A stretch of 33,816 nucleotides of DNA from Zetaproteobacteria bacterium (GTDB taxonomy: Bacteria > Pseudomonadota > Zetaproteobacteria > Mariprofundales > Mariprofundaceae): the NCBI GenBank assembly GCA_002753275.1, contig PEAA01000021.1, positions 1 through 33,816 on the forward strand, in the 5' to 3' direction. Below are positions 7,409 to 16,064 of this stretch, piece after piece. The position numbers were made by a program, and so were the translations under genes. Under the pieces are notes generated by a model. That model saw only the letters and a list, made by a program, of their open reading frames with translations, was not told the DNA's origin and did not search any database. Numbering within the stretch: position 1 is the first letter of the stretch; every line of letters begins with the position of its first letter.

Positions 7409-9697
7409 TTGGCTCTATTTGTTTTTCGTTATTCGCTGCTTATTGCGGCACTGGTATGTGGCCAAAGTGCATTTGCGCTTGATTCGGGTACCATTACACA
7501 AGTTCAAGTTCGTGGTTTCCATTATGTGGATGAGGGTGCCATTGTCGCGAAGATCCATGCCAAACAGGGTGGATTGTTGCAGGGGGATGTTGTTGCGGCC
7601 GATGTGAAACGACTTTATGCCACTGGACTATTTTCAGATGTTCGTGTACAGCGTGAGATGGACGAGCATGGCTTAAAGATTATCTATGTCGTTGATGAAA
7701 ATCCGATGATTGCGGATCTTGATATTGTGGGAAATTCAGAAATCAAAGAGAAAGATTTGACTCCAAAGTTGCTGCTTGGCCCTGGAAAGGTATTCAGTGA
7801 GGCCAATCTTCGTATCGATACGGATCGCATTCGCAAGTCCTATTTAAGCAAAGGTTTTTATCAAGTAAATGTACGGGCTGAAACAAAGGCTTTGAAAGAT
7901 GGACGCCTATCTGTGAAGCTCTATGTGACGGAAGGTCAAGTCACCAGTATTAAGAATATCCGTTTTGTGGGTAATCAAGATTTTTCAGATGAAGTGTTGA
8001 TGGATGTGATCGCATCGCGCGAATCGAGTTTTATGACTTGGTTTACTGATCGAGATGTGTTTAAGCGCGATCGCTTTGAAGCCGATACTCAGATGTTGCA
8101 GCAGTATTATCTTGAGCATGGTTACCTGGATGCGAAGGTTGAATCGATGCAGTTGGCATTAACACCTGATAAAACAGGTTTTTATCTGACATTCTCAATT
8201 TTTGAAGGTGAGTCATACACGGTAAGTGCTGTGGATGTTCAGGGGGATATGGTTCCTTCGAAAGAGAAGTTGGTTGAAGCCATTGACCTGAAGAAAGGTG
8301 AAATTTATTCGTTGAGTGCACTTCGTCGTACGCTGGAGGCAATGGATCTGTTGGTTGGCGATGAAGGATATGCGTTTGCCACGGTGACGCCGCTTTTCAA
8401 ACGCGATATCGCGACACGGACGGTTTCAGTCACTTTTGATATTGAAAAGAGTCGGGAAGTGTTTATTGACCGTGTTGAAATCGTCGGTAATGAAAAAACG
8501 CAAGATTTTGTGGCGCGTCGTGAGTTGCGTCAATCGGAGAGTGAACGCTTTTCTGCGACCAAACAGAAGTTGAGCAAAGATCGCTTGCAGCGTACCAACC
8601 TCTTTAAAGATGTGCGGGTCTCGTTGCCGCGCGCAAAAGCGGATGACCGTGTGAATATGAAGATTGATTTAGAGGAAGAAAAAACGGGTAGCTTCTCGAT
8701 CGGTGCGGGTTATTCACAGCTTGAAAAAGTTTTTATCACAACCAAGGTTGAAGAGCGGAACTTTATGGGGCAAGGGTACACCACCAATGTGAGTGCCAAT
8801 ATTGGTGCGGCAACGCAAAATTATAATTTAAGTGCGACCGATCCCTACTTTCTGGATTCAGATGTGGGTTTGACGCTCAACACATTTAAAACGCAAACGG
8901 CGTTGAATACAGTGACATTTTACAATCAGAATGATATTGGTGGCGGATTTAGTTTAAATATTCCTATTGATGAGTTCCTCTCTTATGGGGTGGGCTATCA
9001 ATTTTCGCGTACCAATTTAAGTAATATTTCTCCAACAGCATCGTTGTTGATTCGCTCTCAAGAGGGTGTAAATACCTTGGGTGAGTTGTCGCAGTCTTTG
9101 ATTTGGGATACGCGTGATCGTCGTGTTGCCGCCACCCGTGGAGTTGAGAGTCGTCTGCGTTTGGGTGTGGCAGGATTGGGTGGAAGAAGTCGATTTGTTG
9201 AGTCGAGTGTTTATGTTGCGAGTTACCATTCTATTGTTGAAGATGTGGTGTTTCGCCCCTTGATTGAATACAAAGATATTCAATCGTATCAAGGGCAAAG
9301 CGTGCCGATTTTTCGTCGTTACTCGATGGGCGGCATTCAGAGTCTGCGTGGATTTAACTCCTATGGAGTCTCGCTTCGAGACCCTGTAACGCAAGAGGCG
9401 GTGGGCGGTAATTCGCAGATTCGAACATCGATGGATCTTTTCTTCCCCTTGCCATTTATGCAGACCGATGGTTTCCGCGGCGTCCTCTTTACCGATGCTG
9501 GGATGGTGTGGGGAAATGAGCCTGTCTTGAATGTATCACAGAATTTTATATTATCGCAAATGCGTGTATCCGCAGGGTTTGGTATTGAGTGGATGTCGCC
9601 GATTGGCCCGGTAGCATTTGTTTGGGGTTCTGCATTGAAGCAGCAGCCAGGTGATTTACTACGAACTTTTGAGTTTTCTTTGGGTTCAGGTTTTTAA
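7409..9697 (+). CDS. bamA: Outer membrane protein assembly factor BamA
   Basis: BamA is the central beta-barrel of the Bam machine that folds and inserts outer-membrane proteins. The 762-residue precursor has a signal peptide ending near SAFA, five POTRA domains to about residue 420, then a 16-strand barrel. The conserved loop-6 motif appears as SLRGFN near residue 645, and the protein ends in Phe as outer-membrane barrels do. The start is TTG at 7409; no in-frame ATG precedes the signal peptide, and AAAGGA (7396-7401) gives a 7-nt spacing. The rare start may limit expression. skp follows 21 nt downstream. Confidence 0.96.
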   Translation: MALFVFRYSLLIAALVCGQSAFALDSGTITQVQVRGFHYVDEGAIVAKIHAKQGGLLQGDVVAADVKRLYATGLFSDVRVQREMDEHGLKIIYVVDENPMIADLDIVGNSEIKEKDLTPKLLLGPGKVFSEANLRIDTDRIRKSYLSKGFYQVNVRAETKALKDGRLSVKLYVTEGQVTSIKNIRFVGNQDFSDEVLMDVIASRESSFMTWFTDRDVFKRDRFEADTQMLQQYYLEHGYLDAKVESMQLALTPDKTGFYLTFSIFEGESYTVSAVDVQGDMVPSKEKLVEAIDLKKGEIYSLSALRRTLEAMDLLVGDEGYAFATVTPLFKRDIATRTVSVTFDIEKSREVFIDRVEIVGNEKTQDFVARRELRQSESERFSATKQKLSKDRLQRTNLFKDVRVSLPRAKADDRVNMKIDLEEEKTGSFSIGAGYSQLEKVFITTKVEERNFMGQGYTTNVSANIGAATQNYNLSATDPYFLDSDVGLTLNTFKTQTALNTVTFYNQNDIGGGFSLNIPIDEFLSYGVGYQFSRTNLSNISPTASLLIRSQEGVNTLGELSQSLIWDTRDRRVAATRGVESRLRLGVAGLGGRSRFVESSVYVASYHSIVEDVVFRPLIEYKDIQSYQGQSVPIFRRYSMGGIQSLRGFNSYGVSLRDPVTQEAVGGNSQIRTSMDLFFPLPFMQTDGFRGVLFTDAGMVWGNEPVLNVSQNFILSQMRVSAGFGIEWMSPIGPVAFVWGSALKQQPGDLLRTFEFSLGSGF

Positions 9698-9718
9698 TTT
9701 AGGATGAGAGGGTTGAGT

Positions 9719-10240
9719 ATGAAGAAATATCTATTGGGTATGGTGGCCGCTTTTGCCTTGATGAATGTGGCTGTGGCTGAAGAAGCTGTGTCAAAAGTAG
9801 GCTATGTGGATGTGAAATTGGCCGTTGAAAATACCACTGCTTTTCGTGAAGGAATGAAGAAACTTGAAGATTGGAAACAGAAAAAGAGTGGTGAATTGAA
9901 GAGCCAGTTTGAACATATTAATGCGTTGCAAACGGAACTTCAGACGCAAGCGATGGTGATTTCTCCTGAAGTGTTAAATACCAAGAATCAAGAAATTGAT
10001 GACTTGAGCAAACAGTTTTCACGAAACCAACAGGATGCACAGGCTGAATTGCAAAAACGCCGCAATCAGCTTTATGAAGGTGTGTTGAATCGTTTTGAAA
10101 CGATCGTCCGTGATTATGGCAAAGAGCAGAAGTTTGCGATGATTTCACAAGCCTCATCTCTGGTTTATGGTGATGCTAAATTTGATGTGACCGCAGATAT
10201 TACCAAGTTGCTTGATGCACAAAGTAAAGGTAAAAAATAA
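9719..10240 (+). CDS. skp: Periplasmic chaperone Skp/OmpH family
   Basis: Skp trimers hold unfolded outer-membrane proteins in the periplasm and deliver them to BamA. The 173-residue precursor has a signal peptide (MKKYLLGMVAAFALMNVAVA, cleavage expected before EE), then VGYVDVKLAVENT. The remainder is a long helical tentacle region rich in Lys, Gln and Glu, as in the family. The ATG at 9719 is preceded by GAGAGGG and is preferred over the ATG at 9704. Its place between bamA and lpxD is conserved in many proteobacteria. Confidence 0.92.
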   Translation: MKKYLLGMVAAFALMNVAVAEEAVSKVGYVDVKLAVENTTAFREGMKKLEDWKQKKSGELKSQFEHINALQTELQTQAMVISPEVLNTKNQEIDDLSKQFSRNQQDAQAELQKRRNQLYEGVLNRFETIVRDYGKEQKFAMISQASSLVYGDAKFDVTADITKLLDAQSKGKK

Positions 10241-10241
10241 A

Positions 10242-11249
10242 TTGAAGCTCCAAGATCTCTGCTCGCACCTTGAGGCAACCTTGGTGCATGCAGATGGAAG
10301 TTGTGAGATTGAGGGCATAAATACACTGGCTCATGCCGATGCCAATCAGATCTCATTTTTAGCCAACAACAAATATCATCAGCAGTTTGTTTCGACCAAA
10401 GCAAAAGCTGTCATCGTATCCAAAGCGTTTGCTGAGACGCTGGATCCTCATCAGCAGGTGGGACTATTGGTGGTGGCATACGACCCATACCTCGCCTTTG
10501 CGAAAGTACAGCGGCTGTTTCATCCGCAAGATGTTGGATGCGGTATTCTCCATCCCACGGCTATTATTGATGCTTCGGCACAATTGGCTGATACCGTTGA
10601 TGTTGGAGCCAAGTCGGTCATTGAAGCGGATGTTCTCATTGGTGAAGGTACGGTGATTGCAGCGGGTGTTGTGGTAGAAGCGGGTGCCAAGATTGGTAAG
10701 CGTTGTATTTTACATGCAGGCGCGGTGGTCTCTACAATGTCTGTTTTAGGCAATGATGTTATTTTGCAATCTGGCGCTGTTATTGGCTCGGATGGCTTTG
10801 GTTATGCTTGGTCAGGTTCTGAGCATTTGAAAATTCCTCAAGTGGGGCGCGTGATCCTTGAGGATGGGGTCGAGGTCGGTGCCAACAGTTGTGTGGATCG
10901 CGGCGTTTTGGGGGACACGATTATACGCCGTGGTGTGAAGCTCGATAACCTGATTCAGATTGCACACAATGTTGAAGTAGGTGCCTTTACGGTGATGGCC
11001 AGTCAAGTTGGTATTTCTGGTTCCACTACCATTGGCCAAGGGTGCCAAATTGGTGGACAGACGGGAATGGCGGGCCATTTGAAAGTGGGAGATGGATGTA
11101 AACTTGCCGCAAAAACGGGAGTGACTTCGGATCTTGAAGCCGGCAAAACCTATGCAGGATTTCCGGCGATGCCGCACCATGCTTGGTTGAAAATGTCTGT
11201 GCTAATGATGAAACTTCCAGAAATATGGAAAAAAATAAAATCGAAATAA
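10242..11249 (+). CDS. lpxD: UDP-3-O-(3-hydroxyacyl)glucosamine N-acyltransferase
   Basis: LpxD adds the second hydroxyacyl chain in lipid A synthesis, using acyl-ACP in the cytoplasm. The 335-residue protein has the N-terminal uridine-binding domain, then a left-handed beta-helix of hexapeptide repeats. The catalytic His is in IQIAHNVEVGAF (about residue 242). The open frame extends back into skp, but a TTG at 10242, one base after the skp stop, gives KLQDLCSHLEATL, which matches the usual LpxD start. AAAGG lies 11 nt upstream. It is the second TTG start in this operon after bamA. Confidence 0.94.
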   Translation: MKLQDLCSHLEATLVHADGSCEIEGINTLAHADANQISFLANNKYHQQFVSTKAKAVIVSKAFAETLDPHQQVGLLVVAYDPYLAFAKVQRLFHPQDVGCGILHPTAIIDASAQLADTVDVGAKSVIEADVLIGEGTVIAAGVVVEAGAKIGKRCILHAGAVVSTMSVLGNDVILQSGAVIGSDGFGYAWSGSEHLKIPQVGRVILEDGVEVGANSCVDRGVLGDTIIRRGVKLDNLIQIAHNVEVGAFTVMASQVGISGSTTIGQGCQIGGQTGMAGHLKVGDGCKLAAKTGVTSDLEAGKTYAGFPAMPHHAWLKMSVLMMKLPEIWKKIKSK

Positions 11250-11268
11250 ATTGCTGGAGTCTTTGACC

Positions 11269-11715
11269 ATGCCTACATTGAATATTGATGATATATTGCG
11301 CTATCTTCCGCACCGTTATCCCATTTTATTGGTGGATAAAGTGCTTGATTATGAAGCAGATATATCGATTCGCGCCTTGAAAAATGTTACCGCCAATGAG
11401 CCTCATTTTATGGGGCACTTCCCTGATTATCCTGTGATGCCTGGGGTATTAATTGTTGAAGGAATGGCGCAAGCGGGTGGAATTTTAGCCTTTCAATCGG
11501 CGCCAAAAGATCAAGAGTTTTTGGTCTATTTTACCGGTATTGATGATGTGCGTTTTCGCAAGCCTGTGCGCCCTGGAGATCAATTGATTTACCAACTGAC
11601 TTGCTTGCGTCGTCGTGGCCATATGTGGAAATTTAAAGCAGAAGCGTTCGTTGATGGCGATTTGGTTTGTGGTGGCACCTTGATGGCATCGTTGGTGCCA
11701 AAGGATGCAGTATGA
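11269..11715 (+). CDS. fabZ: 3-hydroxyacyl-[acyl-carrier-protein] dehydratase FabZ
   Basis: FabZ dehydrates 3-hydroxyacyl-ACP in fatty acid elongation and so competes with LpxA and LpxD for hydroxyacyl-ACP. The 148-residue hotdog-fold protein carries LPHRYPILLVD and HFPDYPVMPGVLIVEGMAQ, with catalytic His50 and Glu64. GGAG at 11256-11259 selects the ATG at 11269 over an in-frame TTG at 11251. The stop overlaps the lpxA start (ATGA). The lpxD-fabZ-lpxA order is the standard proteobacterial arrangement. Confidence 0.96.
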   Translation: MPTLNIDDILRYLPHRYPILLVDKVLDYEADISIRALKNVTANEPHFMGHFPDYPVMPGVLIVEGMAQAGGILAFQSAPKDQEFLVYFTGIDDVRFRKPVRPGDQLIYQLTCLRRRGHMWKFKAEAFVDGDLVCGGTLMASLVPKDAV

Positions 11716-12512
11716 GCCGTATAATTCATCCAACAGCGATTGTTGCAGATAGCGTAGAGCTCGCGGATGATGTTGAAATTGGAGCATATTGTGTTTTAGA
11801 GGGAAATGTTAAGATCGCTTCTGGCACCCGTTTAATGTCCCATGTTTCAATTGCAGGAAATACAACGATTGGTCATGATAATCGTTTTTTTCCGTATTCT
11901 AGCGTTTCACATGAGCCGCAAGATTTAAAGTTTCATGGTGAACCTTCGCAAGTGGTCATTGGTGATCGAAATACCATTCGTGAGCACGCAACCATTCATC
12001 CTGGTACGGAGGGGGGCGGAATGATGACCCGTATCGGCAATGACAACTTGCTGATGGCCTATACCCATATTGCCCATGACTGTCTTTTGGGCAATCAAAT
12101 TGTCATGGCCAATGCGGCTACCTTGGCTGGTCATGTCTCGATTGACGATGGTGCGATTATTGGCGGCATGTCTGCCATTCATCAATTTTTGCGTATCGGG
12201 CGTTATTCGATGGTGGGTGGCATGAGTGGGGTTGTGAAAGATATTCCTCCCTATTGTTTGACGGCCGGTGGTTATCGTTCGGGGCTTGCGGGTCTTAATT
12301 TGGTTGGCTTAAAACGGCGTGGATTTACCTCCAAGGATGTTCGTCTTCTTAAAGAGATCTATCGGGTTCTGTTTCAAAATAGCGATCCCATTGAGCAGCG
12401 CTTGGCTGAGGCGGATGTTTTGGCGGAGGATGATGGCCATGCGTTACACCTTATCCAATTTGTACGGGATGCAACGCGAGGGTTGACCATGCATCGTCGT
12501 GATCAATCGTGA
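11712..12512 (+). CDS. lpxA: UDP-N-acetylglucosamine O-acyltransferase LpxA
   Basis: LpxA catalyses the first step of lipid A synthesis, moving a 3-hydroxyacyl chain from ACP to UDP-GlcNAc. The 266-residue product is a hexapeptide-repeat beta-helix with the catalytic His in YTHIAHDC (about His122). The residue that aligns with the E. coli acyl-length ruler (Gly173) is Gly in MVGGMSG, which suggests a fairly long acyl donor; that is inferred by eye alignment. The start overlaps the fabZ stop by 4 nt, and the stop overlaps the lpxI start by one base. Confidence 0.96.
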   Translation: MSRIIHPTAIVADSVELADDVEIGAYCVLEGNVKIASGTRLMSHVSIAGNTTIGHDNRFFPYSSVSHEPQDLKFHGEPSQVVIGDRNTIREHATIHPGTEGGGMMTRIGNDNLLMAYTHIAHDCLLGNQIVMANAATLAGHVSIDDGAIIGGMSAIHQFLRIGRYSMVGGMSGVVKDIPPYCLTAGGYRSGLAGLNLVGLKRRGFTSKDVRLLKEIYRVLFQNSDPIEQRLAEADVLAEDDGHALHLIQFVRDATRGLTMHRRDQS

Positions 12513-13342
12513 TGGCAACAGAGGATAATGCTGGGGTCGGTATGATCGCAGGCTACGGTGTTTTTCCTTTGGAGTTGATTGCAGAGTTGAATAAACAACA
12601 TATCGATGTGCATGTTGTGGCCATTCGTGAAGAGTGTGCTGCCGAAGTTGAAAATTTGGCAGCATCGACGACTTGGCTGCAAGTCGGCCAGTTGAAAGCG
12701 ATGATTCAGGCTTTTCATTCTAAAGCGATCACACAGGTTATCATGGCTGGAAAGGTGCAGAAACTACATCTTTTTCGCAATTTTAAGCCCGATTTTTTGG
12801 CGGTAAAAACGCTTCTCTCCCTTCCCGACAAGCGTGATGACACCATTATGATTGCCATTACCGCATTGCTTGAAAAGGAGGGGATCGAAGTGATTTCTCA
12901 GCTTGCGCATGCCGGTGAGATGTTGGCAACAGTGGGGCATATTGCGGGGCCAAAATTATCCAAAGCGCAGTTGCAGGATGCCCATTTCGGATTTCCCCAA
13001 GCCAAAGCCATTGCCGGGTTCGATATAGGACAGACGATTGTGGTGAAAGAGGGCGCCATGCTGGCTGTTGAAGCCATTGAAGGAACCGATGCTGCAATAG
13101 AACGCGGTGGAGATTTGGGGCATGGTAGGTCGATGGTGGTCAAAGTGGCAAAACCCAAACAAGATCTCCGTTTTGATGTGCCCGCAATTGGCCCCGATAC
13201 GCTGCAAGTAATGCATCAACATGGATGCACAGTTTTGATCGTTGAGGCGAACTTGACCCTGATTCTTGATCGCGTGCGAACCTTTGCTTTGGCCAAGTCG
13301 TATGGAATTACCCTTTATGGTTACACGGATGCGATTAAGTAA
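12512..13342 (+). CDS. lpxI: UDP-2,3-diacylglucosamine pyrophosphatase, LpxI type (DUF1009)
   Basis: LpxI hydrolyses UDP-2,3-diacylglucosamine to lipid X and UMP. It replaces LpxH, to which it is unrelated, in alphaproteobacteria and several other groups. The 276-residue protein starts near GMIAGYGVFPLELIAE and has the conserved segments MAGKVQKLHLF, DDTIMIAI, GQTIVVKEGAMLAVEAIEGTD and VVKVAKPKQDLRFDVPAIG. Its place between lpxA and lpxB supplies exactly the missing step. The ATG at 12512 overlaps the lpxA TGA (TGATG). No LpxH-like gene is visible in the window. Confidence 0.92.
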   Translation: MATEDNAGVGMIAGYGVFPLELIAELNKQHIDVHVVAIREECAAEVENLAASTTWLQVGQLKAMIQAFHSKAITQVIMAGKVQKLHLFRNFKPDFLAVKTLLSLPDKRDDTIMIAITALLEKEGIEVISQLAHAGEMLATVGHIAGPKLSKAQLQDAHFGFPQAKAIAGFDIGQTIVVKEGAMLAVEAIEGTDAAIERGGDLGHGRSMVVKVAKPKQDLRFDVPAIGPDTLQVMHQHGCTVLIVEANLTLILDRVRTFALAKSYGITLYGYTDAIK

Positions 13343-13387
13343 TTGACTTGTTTGTCTTATTTTACATTCGATTAGAGAACGATCGCG

Positions 13388-14536
13388 ATGATTTCTCCAC
13401 GAATTTTTATTAGTGTCGGTGAATCCTCGGGTGATATGCATGCGGCGGCATTGATGCGGGAGCTGCGTGCTGATGCCATGTTTCAAGAGAGTACCATCGA
13501 AGGAATTTCAGGCCCAATGATGGAGCATGAAGGCTGTATCTGTGTTGAGTCGATGCAGCAGTTGAATGTGATGGGTTTGGGCGATGTGGTGCGTGCCTTG
13601 CCACGCATATTAAACATTGAAAAAAATATTATCGCATATTTGGAAAGACATCGTCCTGATCTGCTTATTTTGGTTGATTTCCCGGGGTTTAATATGCGTC
13701 TGGGGAAAAAGGCGCGATCACTGGGTATTCCTGTTTTACATTATATTGCCCCAAAACTTTGGGCATGGGGGGCATGGCGTGTGCGTAAATTACGCGCATC
13801 ACAAGATCGTGTGGCTGCGATTTTGCCCTTTGAACCTGCCTGGTTTGCATCCCATGGCATTGAAGCGGAATATGTGGGTAATCCCAGCGCTGTTTCATGT
13901 TTGTCACATGATAGTTGGCGTGAGGAGCAGTTACGAGAGCGGCTGGGAATGAGTAACCATGTGCCATTGTTGGCACTACTTCCAGGGAGTCGCCCCTCTG
14001 AATTGGCGCGCCATATTCCACTTTTTGTTGACTTATGTCATAAGATAAGATCATTACATCCTGAGGTGCAAGTGGTGATTCCTTGCGCACCAGGTGTGGA
14101 TCAGTTGCTATTTCAACCTTTGGTCATAGCAGGTGGAATGTTGATTGATCGAAGTTTACCTCATTATGCGTTGCGTGTGGATGCAGCTGTTGCCGTATCG
14201 GGAACAGCGACCTTGGAGTTAGCCCTGTGGGATGTTCCAACCGTCCTCGTTTATCAAACATCCAAACTGTCGATGGTTTTGGGACGAATGTTGGTGCAGA
14301 CAAAACATATCGGTTTAGCCAACATTATTTTGGATGATACAGAGGTGATGCCAGAGTTGTTGCAAGAGGAGGCATCGGTTGATGCAATTATGCATGCGAT
14401 TGTTCCACTCTTGGATCGAGACCATCCAAACAGTGTCAAACAACGCCAAGCCTTTGTTGAACTTCGACATCGTCTCTTAGATAAAAGCCCCGCGCAACAT
14501 CTTCCAGTTTTGATCAAGAAGATGTTATGTTATTGA
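13388..14536 (+). CDS. lpxB: Lipid-A-disaccharide synthase
   Basis: LpxB, a GT19 glycosyltransferase on the inner membrane, joins UDP-diacylglucosamine and lipid X to form the lipid A disaccharide. The 382-residue protein opens with FISVGESSGDMHAAALM, then DFPGFNMRLGKKA, YIAPKLWAWG, LLPGSRPSE and AVSGTATLELAL, all characteristic. It follows lpxI after 45 nt and is the last gene of the + strand array. It converges on the next gene with only 9 nt between stop codons. No clear intrinsic terminator was found there. Confidence 0.95.
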   Translation: MISPRIFISVGESSGDMHAAALMRELRADAMFQESTIEGISGPMMEHEGCICVESMQQLNVMGLGDVVRALPRILNIEKNIIAYLERHRPDLLILVDFPGFNMRLGKKARSLGIPVLHYIAPKLWAWGAWRVRKLRASQDRVAAILPFEPAWFASHGIEAEYVGNPSAVSCLSHDSWREEQLRERLGMSNHVPLLALLPGSRPSELARHIPLFVDLCHKIRSLHPEVQVVIPCAPGVDQLLFQPLVIAGGMLIDRSLPHYALRVDAAVAVSGTATLELALWDVPTVLVYQTSKLSMVLGRMLVQTKHIGLANIILDDTEVMPELLQEEASVDAIMHAIVPLLDRDHPNSVKQRQAFVELRHRLLDKSPAQHLPVLIKKMLCY

Positions 14537-14545
14537 ATCAAATTG

Positions 14546-15946
14546 TTAATTTCCCTGAGTGATTTTTCCAATTAACTCTGCGGTTGTGGGGATATGCCCG
14601 TTGGCATAAAGAGGGTCTTCACCAAAGCGGAAGGCCGCGTGACCGGCAAACATCAGTTGATGCTCTGGGGTTGCTCCATGGGCGATATCTTGCAAAGTCT
14701 TTTGAATACAGAAGCTGCGGGGATCCGCCTTGTGTCCTGTTGTGCCAGCTTCATTGCTGGCCCAATTTGAGAATAGACACTGAGAAAGACAGCCCATGCA
14801 GTTGAGTTGATCTTCACGGATCTCTTTGGCTTTATCCGGTGTAACAAAAATGAGCGTTGCATCAGGTGTGTGCAGGGCTTTGCTAAAACCTTCAGCTTGC
14901 CATTCTTGAATGCGTTGATGATCATGCTCTGTCACAAATACTTGGCGGTTACGAACGCCAAAAGCAAAAGCAACGGTGTGATCACCTGCTGGTTGTTCAA
15001 CGGCAGCAACTTGTCGATCAGAGCGTTCATAAAGCTCATGCAGAAAGTCATTGTAAACGGCGGATGAGTAGAATCCAGTGGGTGAGAAACGGTTGAGTTT
15101 AATGTCACCGGGTTTGAGTTCTAAGAGCCGCTGTTTCCACGCCGCTGAAATAGGGCTCTCTTGCGTGACCAAGGGCCGTGTTCCAAATTGAAATGTAATT
15201 GGCCCCAATTCTGGGTTGTCGATCCAGTTGCGCCATTCGCGTAAAAACCAAACGCCACCCGCCATGACGATAGGGGTTTGATGCAGTCCAAACTCATTCA
15301 TGGTCGCTCGAAGTGCTTTGACGCGTGGATAGGGGTTTTCAGGTGTGTTGGGATCTTCAGAGTTCGATAAACCATTGTGGCCACCTGCAAGCCAGGGATC
15401 CTCATAGACAACACCACCCAGCCATTCAGGAACTTTACGATAGGATCGTAACCATAATGCGCGAAATGCACGACCTGAGGAGACAATAGGGTAGTAATAG
15501 ACTTGATGCTGCGCAGCCAGTGGTGCCAACTTAAAAGGCATACCTGCACCACAAGTAATCCCATGAATGAGTCCTTTGGCCCCTTCAAGAACCCCATGAA
15601 GAACGCGCTCAGCGCCGCCCATTTCCCAGAGGACATTCATGTGAATCCGACCATTGCCCGCCGAAGTCTCATGGGCGATTTGTGCTTGCGTAATTCCTCC
15701 GGCAATGCCTTTGTGCACCAACTCTTCAAAACGCGTTTTGCGCGATTTTCCTTCATAAATGACAGGGAGAGGTTGGCCATTTTCATCAAAAGAGTCTGCA
15801 TTGACGGCAGAAAAGGTACCAATGCCGCCAGCATGGGCCCAGGCACCTGCGGTTAAACCTGTCGATATAGCAACACCTTTCCCACCTTCAATAAGGGGTA
15901 AAACCTCTTTTCCAGATAAGTGCATTGAATTGAGAGAAAATGTCAT
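14546..15946 (-). CDS. Nitronate monooxygenase-like FMN protein with extra Cys cluster
   Basis: The 466-residue protein belongs to the NMO/2-nitropropane dioxygenase family of FMN TIM barrels. Visible features are GGKGVAISTGLTAGAWAHAGGIGTF at the N-terminus in pieces, GLIHGITCGAGMPF, a glycine-rich VMAGGVWFLREW and FQFGTRPLVT. It is much longer than the roughly 320-370 residues of classical forms. The C-terminal extension contains CMGCLSQC (Cys-x2-Cys-x3-Cys) and a fourth Cys about 25 residues later (RSFC), suggesting a metal or Fe-S site. AAGGA precedes the ATG. The substrate is unknown, and nitronate oxidation is only the family label. It is last in the - strand gene array, after a 118-nt gap from map. 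Confidence 0.8.
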   Translation of the reverse strand: MTFSLNSMHLSGKEVLPLIEGGKGVAISTGLTAGAWAHAGGIGTFSAVNADSFDENGQPLPVIYEGKSRKTRFEELVHKGIAGGITQAQIAHETSAGNGRIHMNVLWEMGGAERVLHGVLEGAKGLIHGITCGAGMPFKLAPLAAQHQVYYYPIVSSGRAFRALWLRSYRKVPEWLGGVVYEDPWLAGGHNGLSNSEDPNTPENPYPRVKALRATMNEFGLHQTPIVMAGGVWFLREWRNWIDNPELGPITFQFGTRPLVTQESPISAAWKQRLLELKPGDIKLNRFSPTGFYSSAVYNDFLHELYERSDRQVAAVEQPAGDHTVAFAFGVRNRQVFVTEHDHQRIQEWQAEGFSKALHTPDATLIFVTPDKAKEIREDQLNCMGCLSQCLFSNWASNEAGTTGHKADPRSFCIQKTLQDIAHGATPEHQLMFAGHAAFRFGEDPLYANGHIPTTAELIGKITQGN

Positions 15947-15967
15947 GTCAGTCCTTCAGTTAAAAAA

Positions 15968-15984
15968 CGCTAGCGATATCGATA
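15968..15984. promoter_or_regulatory. Two adjacent 8-bp perfect palindromes upstream of the NMO-like gene
   Basis: CGCTAGCG (15968-15975) and TATCGATA (15977-15984) are each self-complementary and are separated by a single base. They lie 22-38 nt upstream of the NMO-like start codon in the 118-nt gap after map. No convincing promoter hexamers were found in this gap. The pair could be an operator or chance. Confidence 0.2.
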
Positions 15985-16064
15985 GATACAATTGATGGTA
16001 TGATCCATGCTTGAGAGAAGATGTCCATAGTTTAAGGGGAATTGCTTTAAACGATTGGCTCTCT

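Noticed and set aside
13343-13387. TTGACT (13343-13348) as a promoter for lpxB
   Set aside because: No acceptable -10 hexamer at 16-18 nt; TACATT lies only 14 nt away.
14537-14576. GTTAATT ... AATTAAC inverted repeat at the lpxB/NMO convergence as a shared terminator
   Set aside because: The arms are AT-only with an 18-nt loop and lie mostly in the NMO coding end; too unstable to call.
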